Assembly (NCBI GenBank): GCA_026692905.1 | Contig: JAPLNL010000033.1 | Span: 1-64,000, forward strand | Source: Planctomycetota bacterium | GTDB lineage: Bacteria > Planctomycetota > Planctomycetia > Pirellulales > Pirellulaceae | Reading direction: 5' to 3' | Length of the DNA stretch: 64,000 nt | Shown here: positions 10,437 to 18,736 of the stretch, in pieces | Position numbering within the stretch: the stretch's first letter is position 1 | Layout: every line of letters begins with the position of its first letter | Notes under the pieces: model-generated | What the model was told of the DNA's origin: nothing | What the model saw: only the letters and a program-made list of their open reading frames with translations | Database searches by the model: none | Made by a program: the position numbers and the translations under genes

Positions 10437-11219
10437 TTGTTCAAATGCGATTTGGGCCTTAAAAAATATCATTTTCAACTCGAGAACCAAACATTGAAAG
10501 ACTTTAGGTCCAGAATCGCTAGCGAACTACTTTGGGCACCATCCGTGGCATTACCCTTGGTTTCTGGCGCTTCGGCTTGGCTTATCTCCTGGGCTGCCAA
10601 CGGAGTGACTTCCCTCAATATCGCGGGCCTCGCCCTCGTATTGGGCGGAATTGGCTGGATGGCCACACGCTTCATTTTCTTCACGGACGACATTGCAGCC
10701 AAAATATTGCGCGAAGAATCCGAGAAGATTGTCAATGCCGAGGAAGAGAAACTGGATCAGCTGCAATTTCGACTTCGGTCCGACCGCGATTACCGAACCA
10801 AAGACTATCTGACGTTGCTCAGAACCTGCCGTAGCGACTTCGAGGAGTTTGCAAAGCGGCCGGGCATCGTGATTCAAAGCCAGGAGATCATCAAGCAAGT
10901 GCGACAACTGTTTTGGTCGGCAACCGATCAGCTAGAGCAATCGCTGAAACTGTATAGACTCGCCGAAAGTTTAACCGGCGACGAAAAGAAAAAGATTCAG
11001 GCTCAGCGAGAAAACACTCTCGAGGAAATAAGAGTTAGTATCGACCACATGCAGTCTGCGGTAAAGCACTATCAAGAACTAATGAACAAGGAGCAACAGA
11101 GCGACTTGGGCAGTTTGCGAGACGAACTGGATGCATCCCTTCGAATTGCAAAGCGCACGGAGGAACGCATGCGCGAACTGGAGGGCTCAATCGATTACGA
11201 TGCAAACTTGAAAAACTAA
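10437..11219 (+). CDS. Two-helix membrane protein with long C-terminal coiled coil, unknown function
   Basis: I do not recognise a family. Two adjacent hydrophobic segments (about 35-57 and 62-82, ending in GGIGWMATRFIFF) form a hairpin in the inner membrane. About 170 charged, helical residues follow with heptad-like spacing (EEEKLDQLQFRLRS, LRDELDASLRIAKRTEERMREL), predicted to face the cytoplasm. The start is uncertain: TTG at 10437 or TTG at 10494, neither with a convincing ribosome site. It sits between the SBP-OmpA gene and the PspA-like gene, so it may anchor or recruit the PspA-like protein, a role played by PspB/PspC in proteobacteria. Confidence 0.7.
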   Translation: MFKCDLGLKKYHFQLENQTLKDFRSRIASELLWAPSVALPLVSGASAWLISWAANGVTSLNIAGLALVLGGIGWMATRFIFFTDDIAAKILREESEKIVNAEEEKLDQLQFRLRSDRDYRTKDYLTLLRTCRSDFEEFAKRPGIVIQSQEIIKQVRQLFWSATDQLEQSLKLYRLAESLTGDEKKKIQAQRENTLEEIRVSIDHMQSAVKHYQELMNKEQQSDLGSLRDELDASLRIAKRTEERMRELEGSIDYDANLKN

Positions 11220-11310
11220 AATCGCGGGGCAGCTCGTGCTGTTGGGCGTCGTATTGTCAACCATAACCTTTTACCCATTTCAATAGACCATTAACCGGAG
11301 TAGATTTTTA

Positions 11311-12120
11311 ATGTTCAGAGCTATTGGCCGTTTCTTTCGTGCGATCGGATACATGTTCACCGGCAAAGTGAATTCAGCTGCCGATTCGATGAGCAACAAT
11401 CCAACCGTGATCTCAGCTACCTTCGATAAGATCATCGAAGAAAAGAAGAAGCGGCTCAATGAGTACAAAGATGCGATCAGCGCCATGATCGCTCAGGAAG
11501 AGAGCAAAAAGGACAAGCTCTCAACTCTGACGGCAGAGGTCGAGAAGCTTGAGAAGCTCAAGTCGGGGGCAGCCGCCCGCGCAAAGCAGATCGCAGACAA
11601 GTACAACGGCGATGCAACTGCGGTTCGCAACGATCCGGAGTACCTCAAGTGCCAGTCGGCCTACAAAGACTTCACCAGCACATTGGCGGAAAAACAACAA
11701 AGGGCTCACGAACTGGAAAACGACTTGAAGCAGTTGATGAGCAACGTCAATGGTCACAAGAGTCAAATTCAATCCTTGATGCGCGACTTGGACAAGCTCA
11801 AAGAAGAGAAGCACGATGCGGTTGCAGACATTCTTTCGGCAACAGAGGAAAAGCAAATTGCGGACATGGTCAACGGTATTTCCAATGACCGAACGAATGA
11901 AGAATTGCACCGTTTGCGAGAGTTGCGACAAAAGGCTGGCGCCAACGCGAGAATTTCGCGTGAGCTTGCAGGGATGGACAATAAGAAAGCGGAATCCGAA
12001 TTCTTGGAGTACGCTCAAAAGAGCGCAGCCGATGACGAGTTCGACGCACTGATCGGCTTATCTGCGAAAAAGGAATCGACCGAATCCGCAGCCAAAGAAT
12101 CGAAGATTCCAGAGGCCTAA
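11311..12120 (+). CDS. PspA/IM30-like (ESCRT-III superfamily) protein
   Basis: The protein is almost wholly alpha-helical and charged. It has a short amphipathic N-terminal helix (FRAIGRFFRAIGYMFTGK) like the membrane-inserting helix of PspA and Vipp1/IM30, then a long coiled hairpin (about 45-200). The NNPTVISATFDKIIEEKKKRL segment matches the PspA helix 1-2 region in character. PspA proteins oligomerise on damaged or curved membranes. The 269 residues exceed the usual 220-230 by a C-terminal extension (after about 215) that is acidic and low in complexity. Assignment rests on architecture and local pattern, not a clear signature. The ATG at 11311 has a CGGAG site upstream. Confidence 0.72.
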   Translation: MFRAIGRFFRAIGYMFTGKVNSAADSMSNNPTVISATFDKIIEEKKKRLNEYKDAISAMIAQEESKKDKLSTLTAEVEKLEKLKSGAAARAKQIADKYNGDATAVRNDPEYLKCQSAYKDFTSTLAEKQQRAHELENDLKQLMSNVNGHKSQIQSLMRDLDKLKEEKHDAVADILSATEEKQIADMVNGISNDRTNEELHRLRELRQKAGANARISRELAGMDNKKAESEFLEYAQKSAADDEFDALIGLSAKKESTESAAKESKIPEA

Positions 12121-12160
12121 TGTGGCACCTATGCGCATCGCCGCGTAATTTACGGGATAA

Positions 12161-12232
12161 TTAGCCGGCGGGCGCTAGCCCCGGTTTCCAAGATCGCTCG
12201 ACATTCGTCGAGAACCGCGGCTAGCGCCGTCG
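12161..12232. repeat. REP-like hairpin element, family A, copy 2
   Basis: Arms TTAGCCGGCGGGCGCTAGCC and GGCTAGCGCCGTCG surround the CTCGAC-ATTC-GTCGAG stem, here in the orientation opposite to the copy at 29063. It lies between the PspA-like gene and the SBP lipoprotein gene. Confidence 0.8.
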
Positions 12233-12240
12233 TAATGCTC

Positions 12241-12304
12241 ACATCTTTTTGACTTTGCTCCCCCCGCCCCCCTCTCCCCGAAGCGGGGCGAGGGGGAGTA
12301 ATCG
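12241..12304. repeat. GC-rich hairpin repeat
   Basis: A T-rich leader (ATCTTTTTGACTTTGCTCC) precedes a C-rich/G-rich hairpin around CCCCGAAGCGGGGCGAGGGG. The same leader plus hairpin recurs at 17322-17392 and, reversed, at the left edge of the window. It could terminate transcription between the PspA-like gene and the following lipoprotein gene, but lacks a T-run after the stem. Confidence 0.65.
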
Positions 12305-12355
12305 CCCTAGTTAACGGGCTAATTCACTCCAAATTCTTTACGAAAGTACTCAACG

Positions 12356-13426
12356 ATGAAACGAATCAATTGCCTGAAATGGATTACGCTACTCGCGGTA
12401 TCCTCTGCTTTTGTCGGTTGCGAAAGCAAGCCTGCGAACAACGCTGCAAAACCAACTGCTGCACCGAAGTTCATGTTGGCTTGGAGCGAATACCCATCCT
12501 GGAGCATTTTCGGGGTGGCAAGCGACGTGGGGCTTATCGATGGCGAAGCTGGAAAAATGGGATCCATCGAAAAGAAACATAACGTTGATATCGTCCTTAA
12601 GCTGGTTGACTACGATAGTTGCATTTCCCTTTACGGCAATTCCGAAGCCGATGCAGTGTGTATCACCAACATCGACATCCTCGGGCCGGCTGCCTCGCGA
12701 AAGAGCGTTGCAATCATGCCGACTTCGACTTCGAACGGAGCTGATGCGTGTATTGTTTCCGGAATCGACTCAGTCGATGCTTTGGCTGGCAAGTCGACGC
12801 ATGGGTTGGAGAAGAGCGTGTCCCAGTATTGCTTCGACCGATGCTTGGTCAAGCTCGATCAAGATCCCTCGAAATTTCCCTTCTTGAACATGGACCCCGA
12901 AAAAGCGTCGCAGGCTTTCGAGCAAAAGACAGGCAACATGCAGTCGATCATGGTTTGGAACCCCTATGTCATGCAATCGCTCGCGCGACGTCCTGATGCG
13001 AAAGTGCTGTTTGACTCTTCGGCTATTCCAGAAGAGATCATCGACATGGTTGTGGTCGGTGCAGATTCGCTAAAGAAACCAGGTGGAAAAGACTTTGCGG
13101 CAGCCATTTTGGAAACCTTCTACGCCATGAACAAGCGGATGGCAGATCCGGCGACCTCCGACAAAACACTTATGGGCATCGGCGAAAAATTTGCAAAACT
13201 GGAACTTGCCGACATGAAAAAGGTCGTGACGCAAACCCGATTCTATGGCGAACCTTCAGAGGCGATCGCTTTGTTTGGAAGCGACAAGTTTCGCAAGGAA
13301 ACCATGCCAGTCGTCAGCAAGTTTTGTGAGAAGTATGGATTGACACCAAAGCCAACCCCCTTGTCCTTCGGAACGGGTGAGGGAATGGTCGACTTTGACG
13401 ATTCGTTTCTCAAAGCTGTCAAGTAA
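12356..13426 (+). CDS. Substrate-binding lipoprotein, NMT1/SsuA-like
   Basis: A lipoprotein signal (MKRINCLKWITLLAVSSAFVGC, lipobox VGC) is followed by a two-lobed periplasmic binding-protein fold: LAWSEYPSWSIFGVASDVGLI near the start, VDYDSCISLYGNSEADAVCITN in the ligand region, and SIMVWNPYVMQSL later. The last segment resembles VYVVWEPFVSQML of the SBP-OmpA protein at 8857-10392, and both continue into a DSS...D(M/T)(V/L)V block, so the two are probably paralogues. Such proteins usually serve nitrate, sulfonate or taurine ABC importers, but no permease or ATPase gene is present nearby. The ligand is unknown. Confidence 0.85.
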   Translation: MKRINCLKWITLLAVSSAFVGCESKPANNAAKPTAAPKFMLAWSEYPSWSIFGVASDVGLIDGEAGKMGSIEKKHNVDIVLKLVDYDSCISLYGNSEADAVCITNIDILGPAASRKSVAIMPTSTSNGADACIVSGIDSVDALAGKSTHGLEKSVSQYCFDRCLVKLDQDPSKFPFLNMDPEKASQAFEQKTGNMQSIMVWNPYVMQSLARRPDAKVLFDSSAIPEEIIDMVVVGADSLKKPGGKDFAAAILETFYAMNKRMADPATSDKTLMGIGEKFAKLELADMKKVVTQTRFYGEPSEAIALFGSDKFRKETMPVVSKFCEKYGLTPKPTPLSFGTGEGMVDFDDSFLKAVK

Positions 13427-13446
13427 CCGTCTAGACCGGCCTAGAC

Positions 13447-13610
13447 ACCCTCCCGCTGTAAACATCTTTGCAAAGTCAATTCCATTGCAAACCTTAGGGA
13501 GGGCGAGGCTCCTGCCGAGCCAACGGTGCAAAGGTTCGGCAGGAGCCTCACCGTCCCGAGCAATGAATGACTTAGTAAAATCGTTGGAAACATGTTTACA
13601 GCGGTAGGGT
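13447..13610. repeat. Nested inverted repeat of about 165 bases
   Basis: Outer arms ACCCTCCCGCTGTAAACAT (13447-13465) and ATGTTTACAGCGGTAGGGT (13591-13610) match except for one extra base. Inside, GAGGCTCCTGCCGA (13505-13518) and TCGGCAGGAGCCTC (13536-13549) form a perfect inner stem. No open frame of note is inside. The structure resembles a small non-autonomous element, but no target-site duplication was established. Confidence 0.75.
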
Positions 13611-13710
13611 GAAGTGCCAACAACTATGGCACAAGTCAGTTCACCCTCCCCGGGCCGAAGGCCCGACCCTCCCCGAGCCTCCCCGACCCTCCCCGAGGGA
13701 GGGTGACTTT
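13611..13710. repeat. CACCCTCCC-type repeat, copy inverted relative to 17682-17743
   Basis: Bases 13611-13672 are, apart from a few mismatches, the reverse complement of 17682-17743. The repeat contains the stem GGGCCGAAGGCCC and is followed by degenerate iterations of CCTCCCCGA up to about 13710. The two copies flank the GlnE-like gene. Confidence 0.8.
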
Positions 13711-13793
13711 AAACCCCTATAAAACAATCCCAGGCTAACGCCCATCGGCTAATTGAACGGCAAAACAGACTAGTGGTGCGATTCTAAGTTAAC

Positions 13794-13851
13794 GTGGGAT
13801 AGGCTTCCAGCCTGTCGATACTGCGTTTGACAGGCTGGAAGCCTATCCCAC
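13794..13851. repeat. Perfect 23-base inverted repeat
   Basis: Arms 13794-13816 and 13829-13851 are exactly complementary (GTGGGATAGGCTTCCAGCC... and its reverse complement) around a 12-base loop. It could form a strong RNA hairpin or be a small mobile palindrome. The rest of the 13427-14168 gap has no supported gene; the open frame 13888-14088 lacks any family features. Confidence 0.9.
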
Positions 13852-14091
13852 ATCCTCAGACTCAGGTTTTTTAATCAAGGTCAATTAGTGAAAACGGCAC
13901 TAGGGCAAGACGACTTGGTTCGGGCGCGGCCATTTGTGCGTCCATTCTCGATTCAAACTGTAACCGGCAAATTTGTAGCAGGTCCGAACGCATTCAAAAA
14001 ACACCTCCCCTCAGGTAAGATAATGCGGTTGTTTCCACAACACGCGAGATCGTCTTGCGTTGGGTTTTCAGTCAATACCGTTCAATGATTT

Positions 14092-14156
14092 GTTTAACAG
14101 TCAGCCGAAGGCTTACTCGGCACCGTTGGAAGTACGCCTACGCCTGACTGTTAAAC
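14092..14156. repeat. 13-base inverted repeat just upstream of the GlnE-like gene
   Basis: GTTTAACAGTCAG (14092-14104) pairs exactly with CTGACTGTTAAAC (14144-14156), 12 bases before the first possible start codon of the downstream gene. If transcribed it would form a leader hairpin, otherwise it could be a protein-binding dyad. Confidence 0.75.
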
Positions 14157-14168
14157 GAATTTTCATCA

Positions 14169-17100
14169 TTGCGATCAAGCGAATTGAGCCACAAGATTAG
14201 CAACACCGAAAACCATCTGTGGCAGGACTTAGCGTTAAGTGATTCTGGTAGGATCGCGATCGCTGATTTGTTGATTCTAGCCTCCGAACCTGACCTCCAA
14301 GAAAGCTTAACAACTCAGCTCGTTCCGCTGCTTATCCAATTCCCTCATCTTCAGCGGGGGCTGGCTCCATTGCTGCGTTTCCTCGAGAACACGCGAAATC
14401 CATCTAGCTTTCTCGTGTTTCTAGACCGCGATCGGGACGCGATGCCGCCCCTGTTGCAGATCCTATCGATCGAGTCGGCAGCCGTCGAATGGCTCGTTTC
14501 GGATCCAGACAGTTTTGATTGGCTACGAATGAGCGCCGGCCAATCGGTCGATGCCACTCATCTCAAAGATATCCTACTAGGCGAGATCCAAAACCTCGAG
14601 GAAGAAGGTCAAATTTTAGCGAGCATGCAAAGGTTTCGGCGACGTGAAACTCTACGAGTCATCTGCGCATTCTGCCTACAAGACATGTCACCAAGCACTG
14701 TCACACAACAACTGTCTTGGATCGCAGATGCGGGCATTACGGCCTCGCTCGTTGTCGCCAATGCCGAACGCAAAAACGACCGGCGAACGAAGGCGAATCC
14801 ATTCGGCTCCGCTTCCGAATTATCGGACCTGCTTTGCGTCCTGGGGCTTGGAGCTCTGGGTGGGCAAGAACTCGAACTCGATGGTCCGCTTGATCTCGTT
14901 GTCTTGACTGACACTGAGCTGTTGCCCGACGAGTCTCGCGAATCGTATGTAATGGATGAATTGCAGCGAGTACTTCAGCGAACCGTCTCCATTCTTTCTC
15001 ATCCCGACGGGCTCAACTATTCGGTCGCATTTCCATGCCATCCAGAGGACAAAGCAACCGGCGAAGTTCACTTGCATGACTTCCGAAGATGGATTCAGAC
15101 GATCGAAAATCAAGGTCGAACATGGCAACGGCTTACACTCCTCAAGGCACGGTATTTGGCGGGAGGTCCGAAATTAGCTGCGAGGTTCTTGGAAGAAATT
15201 CCATCGCTGGTCTATCGCCGATTTTTGACACGGGCAGACATTGCTGGGATCGGCGCTCTAAAACGGAAGATTGACCGCGAAGGAAAGGCGATGGAATCGA
15301 CCCAACCCGACCAGCCAGTTTGGTCGTTTGAGTTGCTCCTGCGATGGAGGCGAGAGATCGAGTTTTTAACGCAGTTTTTACAGCTGATCAACGGCGGAGA
15401 ATTGCCTCAGATTCGGATCGCTAACACGGTGCAATCACTCGATGCATTAGCTCAATCCAACTGCTTAACCGACCAAGAAAGAGCGATCTTGGTCGCTGCT
15501 TACAACCGCTTTTCGCAAACCATTTTTGCTATCCAGCTTCGAAATCCACTGTCGAAGACAAAGCAAAAAAAGGTTATGGATGCAGAGTCAAAGATCGCGT
15601 TGATACAACAACTCGCGTATCAAGGCGATCGTGCGGAAGAACAATTGGACGCCGACTTGACAGAGTCCTGGAATCGGGTCAAGCAGATACGAAATCACTT
15701 GCGAGGCGAAGTGTTTGCCGATGAAAACCAGGCGTCCGAAGAAACGGACTTGATTCTCGATCCGAACCCACAGCCCGAATGGATCGATGCCTTATTGGCA
15801 AAGCATGGCTTCAAGAGATCGAACGCGGCCTATCGGTTCCTGTTGGAGCTCTCGCGCGAGGAGGTCTCGATGCTTTCGACGCGGCGCTGTCGCCATTTCC
15901 TGGCCAGCATCGCAACGCAATTGCTATCCAAGATCAGTCGCACGCCGGACCCAGACTTGACGCTCGAAAATCTCGCGGTTAGCTGCCGATCTCTCGGCGG
16001 CAAAGGGGTGCTGTGGGAACTTTTCAGCGTCCATGAACCTTCGATGGATCTCTACATTCGCCTGTGCGGCGCAAGCCCCTACTTAATTGGGATTCTCACC
16101 AGCAACCCTGGAATGATCGATGAGCTGCTGGACTCGTTGATGCTCAATCGGTTGCCGACGGAACAACAGATGGGCCTGATGCTCCACGAATTGTGCCGAG
16201 GTGCTGAAGACATCGAACCCATCCTTCACTCGTTTAAGAATACGAGGCACCTCAACGTCGGCGTGCGAGATATCCTCGGCAAAGAAAGCATTATCGACAC
16301 ACATAGAGCATTGTCAGATATAGCCGATGTATGCCTCCATCAAACGGTCGATTGGCAATATGGACGGCTGGCAAAACGGTTTGGAGTTCCAACAGCGAGC
16401 GATGGGGAACTCTGTCGCTATGGGGTGATTGCAATCGGTAAATTGGGGGCCCGCGAACCCAATTATCACAGCGATGTGAATTTATTGTTTTTGTATGACT
16501 CCGATGGCACCACAAAACCCATTGGATCTGGCCGGCACCACGAACCGATTTCAACGCAATACTTCTTTCTCCAACTCGCTCAAAAAGTTGTTCAAGCGGC
16601 CAATCGCGTTTGGCGAAGCGGCAGGCTTTATGAGACGAAAAATTGGATTTTGTCAGCCAATCGCAACACAACGCTTGCCTGGAAACTCGACGAACTCAGG
16701 CAGTTCTTTCTCGAAACCGATGGACTTGCGCTGCAACGCCAGCAGCTTTGCAACGCTCGATGCATTCTTGGTTCCACACCTTTTCAACGCTCCGTAGATC
16801 AAGCCATACAGGATATTCTTCGGCTCCGGAGTTGGACCGAGGCCGACGATCAACAATCGCTAGCCGCACGCAGGCAGTTAGAAAGCACCGCAAGTCCATT
16901 CAACCTGAAACGAGGCGTCGGCGGCACGGTGGATGTTGAGTCGATCGCCCAACTGCTTACGCTTCGCAATGTCGCCGCGAAACCAGAACTTTTCGCGTCT
17001 GGGACGTTGGACGCGATCGAGCGACTTCGGCTCGCTGGCCTAGTCTCACCAGAGGATGCGGACGCGCTAAAAGAAGGATACAACTTCCTTCGAGGAGTGG

Positions 17101-17276
17101 AGTCGGGATTGCGATTGATGAACACTCAAGCCCGACATGATCTCCCAACATCAGAAAATGAGCGTTCCCGATTGGCGTACGTGCTCAATCTAAGAAGCGG
17201 TCTCGAACTCGTCGAACAGTGCGAAGTTCATCGCCAAAAACTTCGGCAACTCTACGTCAAGTATCTTGGCACCTAG
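14169..17276 (+). CDS. GlnE-like glutamine synthetase adenylyltransferase homologue with altered active sites
   Basis: GlnE adds and removes AMP on glutamine synthetase through two nucleotidyltransferase domains, each needing a GKLGxxE...SDxD metal motif. Here the first motif (about 14844-14910) reads GLGALGGQELELDGPLDLVV: the Lys is Ala and the first Asp is Pro. The second (about 16436-16495) reads GKLGAREPNYHSDVN: the second Asp is Asn. The length (about 1030 residues), the two-domain layout and the C-terminal GGTVDVESIAQLL and FLRGVESGLRLMN blocks still identify the family. The start is TTG at 14169 or at 14184. Whether this is a working enzyme or a regulatory pseudoenzyme is unclear. No glnA or glnB is nearby. 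Confidence 0.86.
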   Translation: MRSSELSHKISNTENHLWQDLALSDSGRIAIADLLILASEPDLQESLTTQLVPLLIQFPHLQRGLAPLLRFLENTRNPSSFLVFLDRDRDAMPPLLQILSIESAAVEWLVSDPDSFDWLRMSAGQSVDATHLKDILLGEIQNLEEEGQILASMQRFRRRETLRVICAFCLQDMSPSTVTQQLSWIADAGITASLVVANAERKNDRRTKANPFGSASELSDLLCVLGLGALGGQELELDGPLDLVVLTDTELLPDESRESYVMDELQRVLQRTVSILSHPDGLNYSVAFPCHPEDKATGEVHLHDFRRWIQTIENQGRTWQRLTLLKARYLAGGPKLAARFLEEIPSLVYRRFLTRADIAGIGALKRKIDREGKAMESTQPDQPVWSFELLLRWRREIEFLTQFLQLINGGELPQIRIANTVQSLDALAQSNCLTDQERAILVAAYNRFSQTIFAIQLRNPLSKTKQKKVMDAESKIALIQQLAYQGDRAEEQLDADLTESWNRVKQIRNHLRGEVFADENQASEETDLILDPNPQPEWIDALLAKHGFKRSNAAYRFLLELSREEVSMLSTRRCRHFLASIATQLLSKISRTPDPDLTLENLAVSCRSLGGKGVLWELFSVHEPSMDLYIRLCGASPYLIGILTSNPGMIDELLDSLMLNRLPTEQQMGLMLHELCRGAEDIEPILHSFKNTRHLNVGVRDILGKESIIDTHRALSDIADVCLHQTVDWQYGRLAKRFGVPTASDGELCRYGVIAIGKLGAREPNYHSDVNLLFLYDSDGTTKPIGSGRHHEPISTQYFFLQLAQKVVQAANRVWRSGRLYETKNWILSANRNTTLAWKLDELRQFFLETDGLALQRQQLCNARCILGSTPFQRSVDQAIQDILRLRSWTEADDQQSLAARRQLESTASPFNLKRGVGGTVDVESIAQLLTLRNVAAKPELFASGTLDAIERLRLAGLVSPEDADALKEGYNFLRGVESGLRLMNTQARHDLPTSENERSRLAYVLNLRSGLELVEQCEVHRQKLRQLYVKYLGT

Positions 17277-17284
17277 CCAAGTGC

Positions 17285-17392
17285 TTTACGGGGCAATTAG
17301 CCGGCGGGCGCTAGCCTTGTCATTACCCATATCTTTTTGACTTTGCTCCCCTCGCCCTTTTAGGGGAGAGGGGCTGGGGGTGAGGGGTCTTG
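17285..17392. repeat. Half of a family A element plus GC-rich hairpin repeat
   Basis: TTAGCCGGCGGGCGCTAGCC (about 17297-17315) equals the left arm of the family A element at 12161, without its right arm. It is followed by ATCTTTTTGACTTTGCTCCCC and a C/G-rich hairpin with CCTTTTAGGGG, as after 12232. The same pairing of two repeat families at two sites suggests that they moved or were duplicated together. Confidence 0.7.
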
Positions 17393-17406
17393 CACTGTGT
17401 TTTGAT

Positions 17407-17580
17407 TGGGATTTTGACTTCGGTCGCAATACCCTGCCTTGCTTAAAGGGGCTAAACAAGTCATTGCACCGGAGTCCTGTTGCTGGCAATTCTACCCCTC
17501 ACCCCCCGACCCCCTCTCCCCGAATCGGGGCGAGGGGGAGAAAATCGCATTGTTTTCGTTTGATTTCAAGGGAATTAGAA
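17407..17580 (-). repeat. About 170-base dispersed intergenic element, copy 2
   Basis: Reverse-strand copy of the element at 4562-4727, with the same ordered landmarks: GAAGTCAAAATCCCA, CTCCGGTGCA, the CCCCGAATCGGGGCGAGGGG hairpin, and the CCTTGAAATCAAACGAAAAC end. Scattered substitutions and small indels separate the copies. Confidence 0.7.
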
Positions 17581-17663
17581 TTCTAAATTGCATCGAGATG
17601 TGGGTAATGACAAGGAGCGTTAGCCCCGGTTTGTTCTACAGGATTTTAAGTCCTGCAGGGATT

Positions 17664-17785
17664 TAAGTCACCCTCCCTCCGGGAGGGTCGGGCCTTCGGC
17701 CCGGGGAGGGTGAACTGACTTGTGCAATCGTTGTTGGCACTTCACCCTCCCCTCGCTACGCTCGACCCTCCCAGCGGGAGGGTGT
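17664..17785. repeat. CACCCTCCC-type hairpin repeats abutting the MtfA-like stop codon
   Basis: Three short stems lie in a row: CCCTCCGGGAGGG, GGGCCTTCGGCCC and CCCTCCCAGCGGGAGGG. The stretch 17682-17743 is the inverted partner of 13611-13672. The last stem ends at about 17783, directly next to the stop codon of the minus-strand gene, so it could terminate or protect that transcript. Confidence 0.75.
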
Positions 17786-18583
17786 CTATCGAACCATATC
17801 CGCCATGTCCGTCACGTAGAATTGCTTGAGCAGCAAGTAAACGTTTGGGTGGTATTCCGCCAATTCAATCGAGCGTTGGAAGTAGAGTTCACTGGCAACC
17901 GCAAAGAACTCGCTTTCTTGAGTTAAGCCGTAGTCAGGCATTAGAATCATATACCCCTGGCTAACCATTTCTTGCGCTCGCTGATACTCACCCTTCATCG
18001 CGGCAAGCCACGCCCTTTCGTCCACGTTTCCAGGTAATGGTGGTAAGCCATCAGCCGATGGACCATTGATCATGTCGAGTTGGTGGGAGAATTCGTGAAT
18101 CACTAAATGGTGGCCATCGTTTGGACTTTGTGCTGCGATCTCGATGTCATGCGAGTTCAAGACGACGGGACCGCGGTAAATGGTTTCGCCCGCTCGATAA
18201 AACTCGCCAGCCATCTCGGTTCCATTGGTCAGTGCCGAATGCTGGGCTGTCACGGTTACTTTGTAGGCTTGCGGATGAATAAGGATGGTAGAGGTTTTGT
18301 CGAAGTACCAGTCTGGATAAGCGAGTACCATCAAGCCTGCGGCCGCGGCCACCTTCCACTGGACGTCCTCTGTGATTCTGACTCCATTGCAACCTTCCCA
18401 AGTTTTCTCAGCAATAAAAACGCGGGACCATCGGATGATCTGTTCACACTGGCGATCTTCAAGAAAGGAAGATTGCCAGATCGAACGACGCAGTTTATCT
18501 CGTTCGTCGGGTTGGACCTCTTTTTTAAGCAACTGCTTTCGTCGTCCAAAAAGCCATTCGAGCATAAACGGTGGAACCGCCAA
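17786..18583 (-). CDS. MtfA-like zinc-dependent peptidase (M90 family)
   Basis: MtfA of E. coli is a cytosolic zinc peptidase that binds the repressor Mlc and so affects glucose uptake. This protein shares the layout: a central VVLNSHDIEIAAQS stretch (compare VLNWLDIQ), the zinc motif HEFSHQLDMINGPSADGLPPLP, where the two His and the Glu bind zinc and act in catalysis, and a later ESEFFAVASELYF segment that supplies the third ligand. Length is 259-265 residues, as usual. The start is either TTG at 18583 or ATG at 18565 (MLEWLFGRRK); neither has a clear ribosome site. No pts or mlc gene is nearby, so the partner is unknown. Confidence 0.88.
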   Translation of the reverse strand: MAVPPFMLEWLFGRRKQLLKKEVQPDERDKLRRSIWQSSFLEDRQCEQIIRWSRVFIAEKTWEGCNGVRITEDVQWKVAAAAGLMVLAYPDWYFDKTSTILIHPQAYKVTVTAQHSALTNGTEMAGEFYRAGETIYRGPVVLNSHDIEIAAQSPNDGHHLVIHEFSHQLDMINGPSADGLPPLPGNVDERAWLAAMKGEYQRAQEMVSQGYMILMPDYGLTQESEFFAVASELYFQRSIELAEYHPNVYLLLKQFYVTDMADMVR

Positions 18584-18736
18584 TTCCGAGCGAGAAGAAT
18601 AAAGAGTCGGACATCATGACGCCGTTAAATGCTCGCTTCGTTAGAGCGTCTTGTCCAGCCGAAATCCACCATCAGCAATACTCATCATCCTGTTTTCTTT
18701 CGTGTCTTACGTGGTTACCTATCTCGCGGCAGCAAT

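Noticed and set aside
13888-14088. Small frame before the GlnE-like gene
   Set aside because: Lies among repeats, with no recognisable motif or ribosome site.
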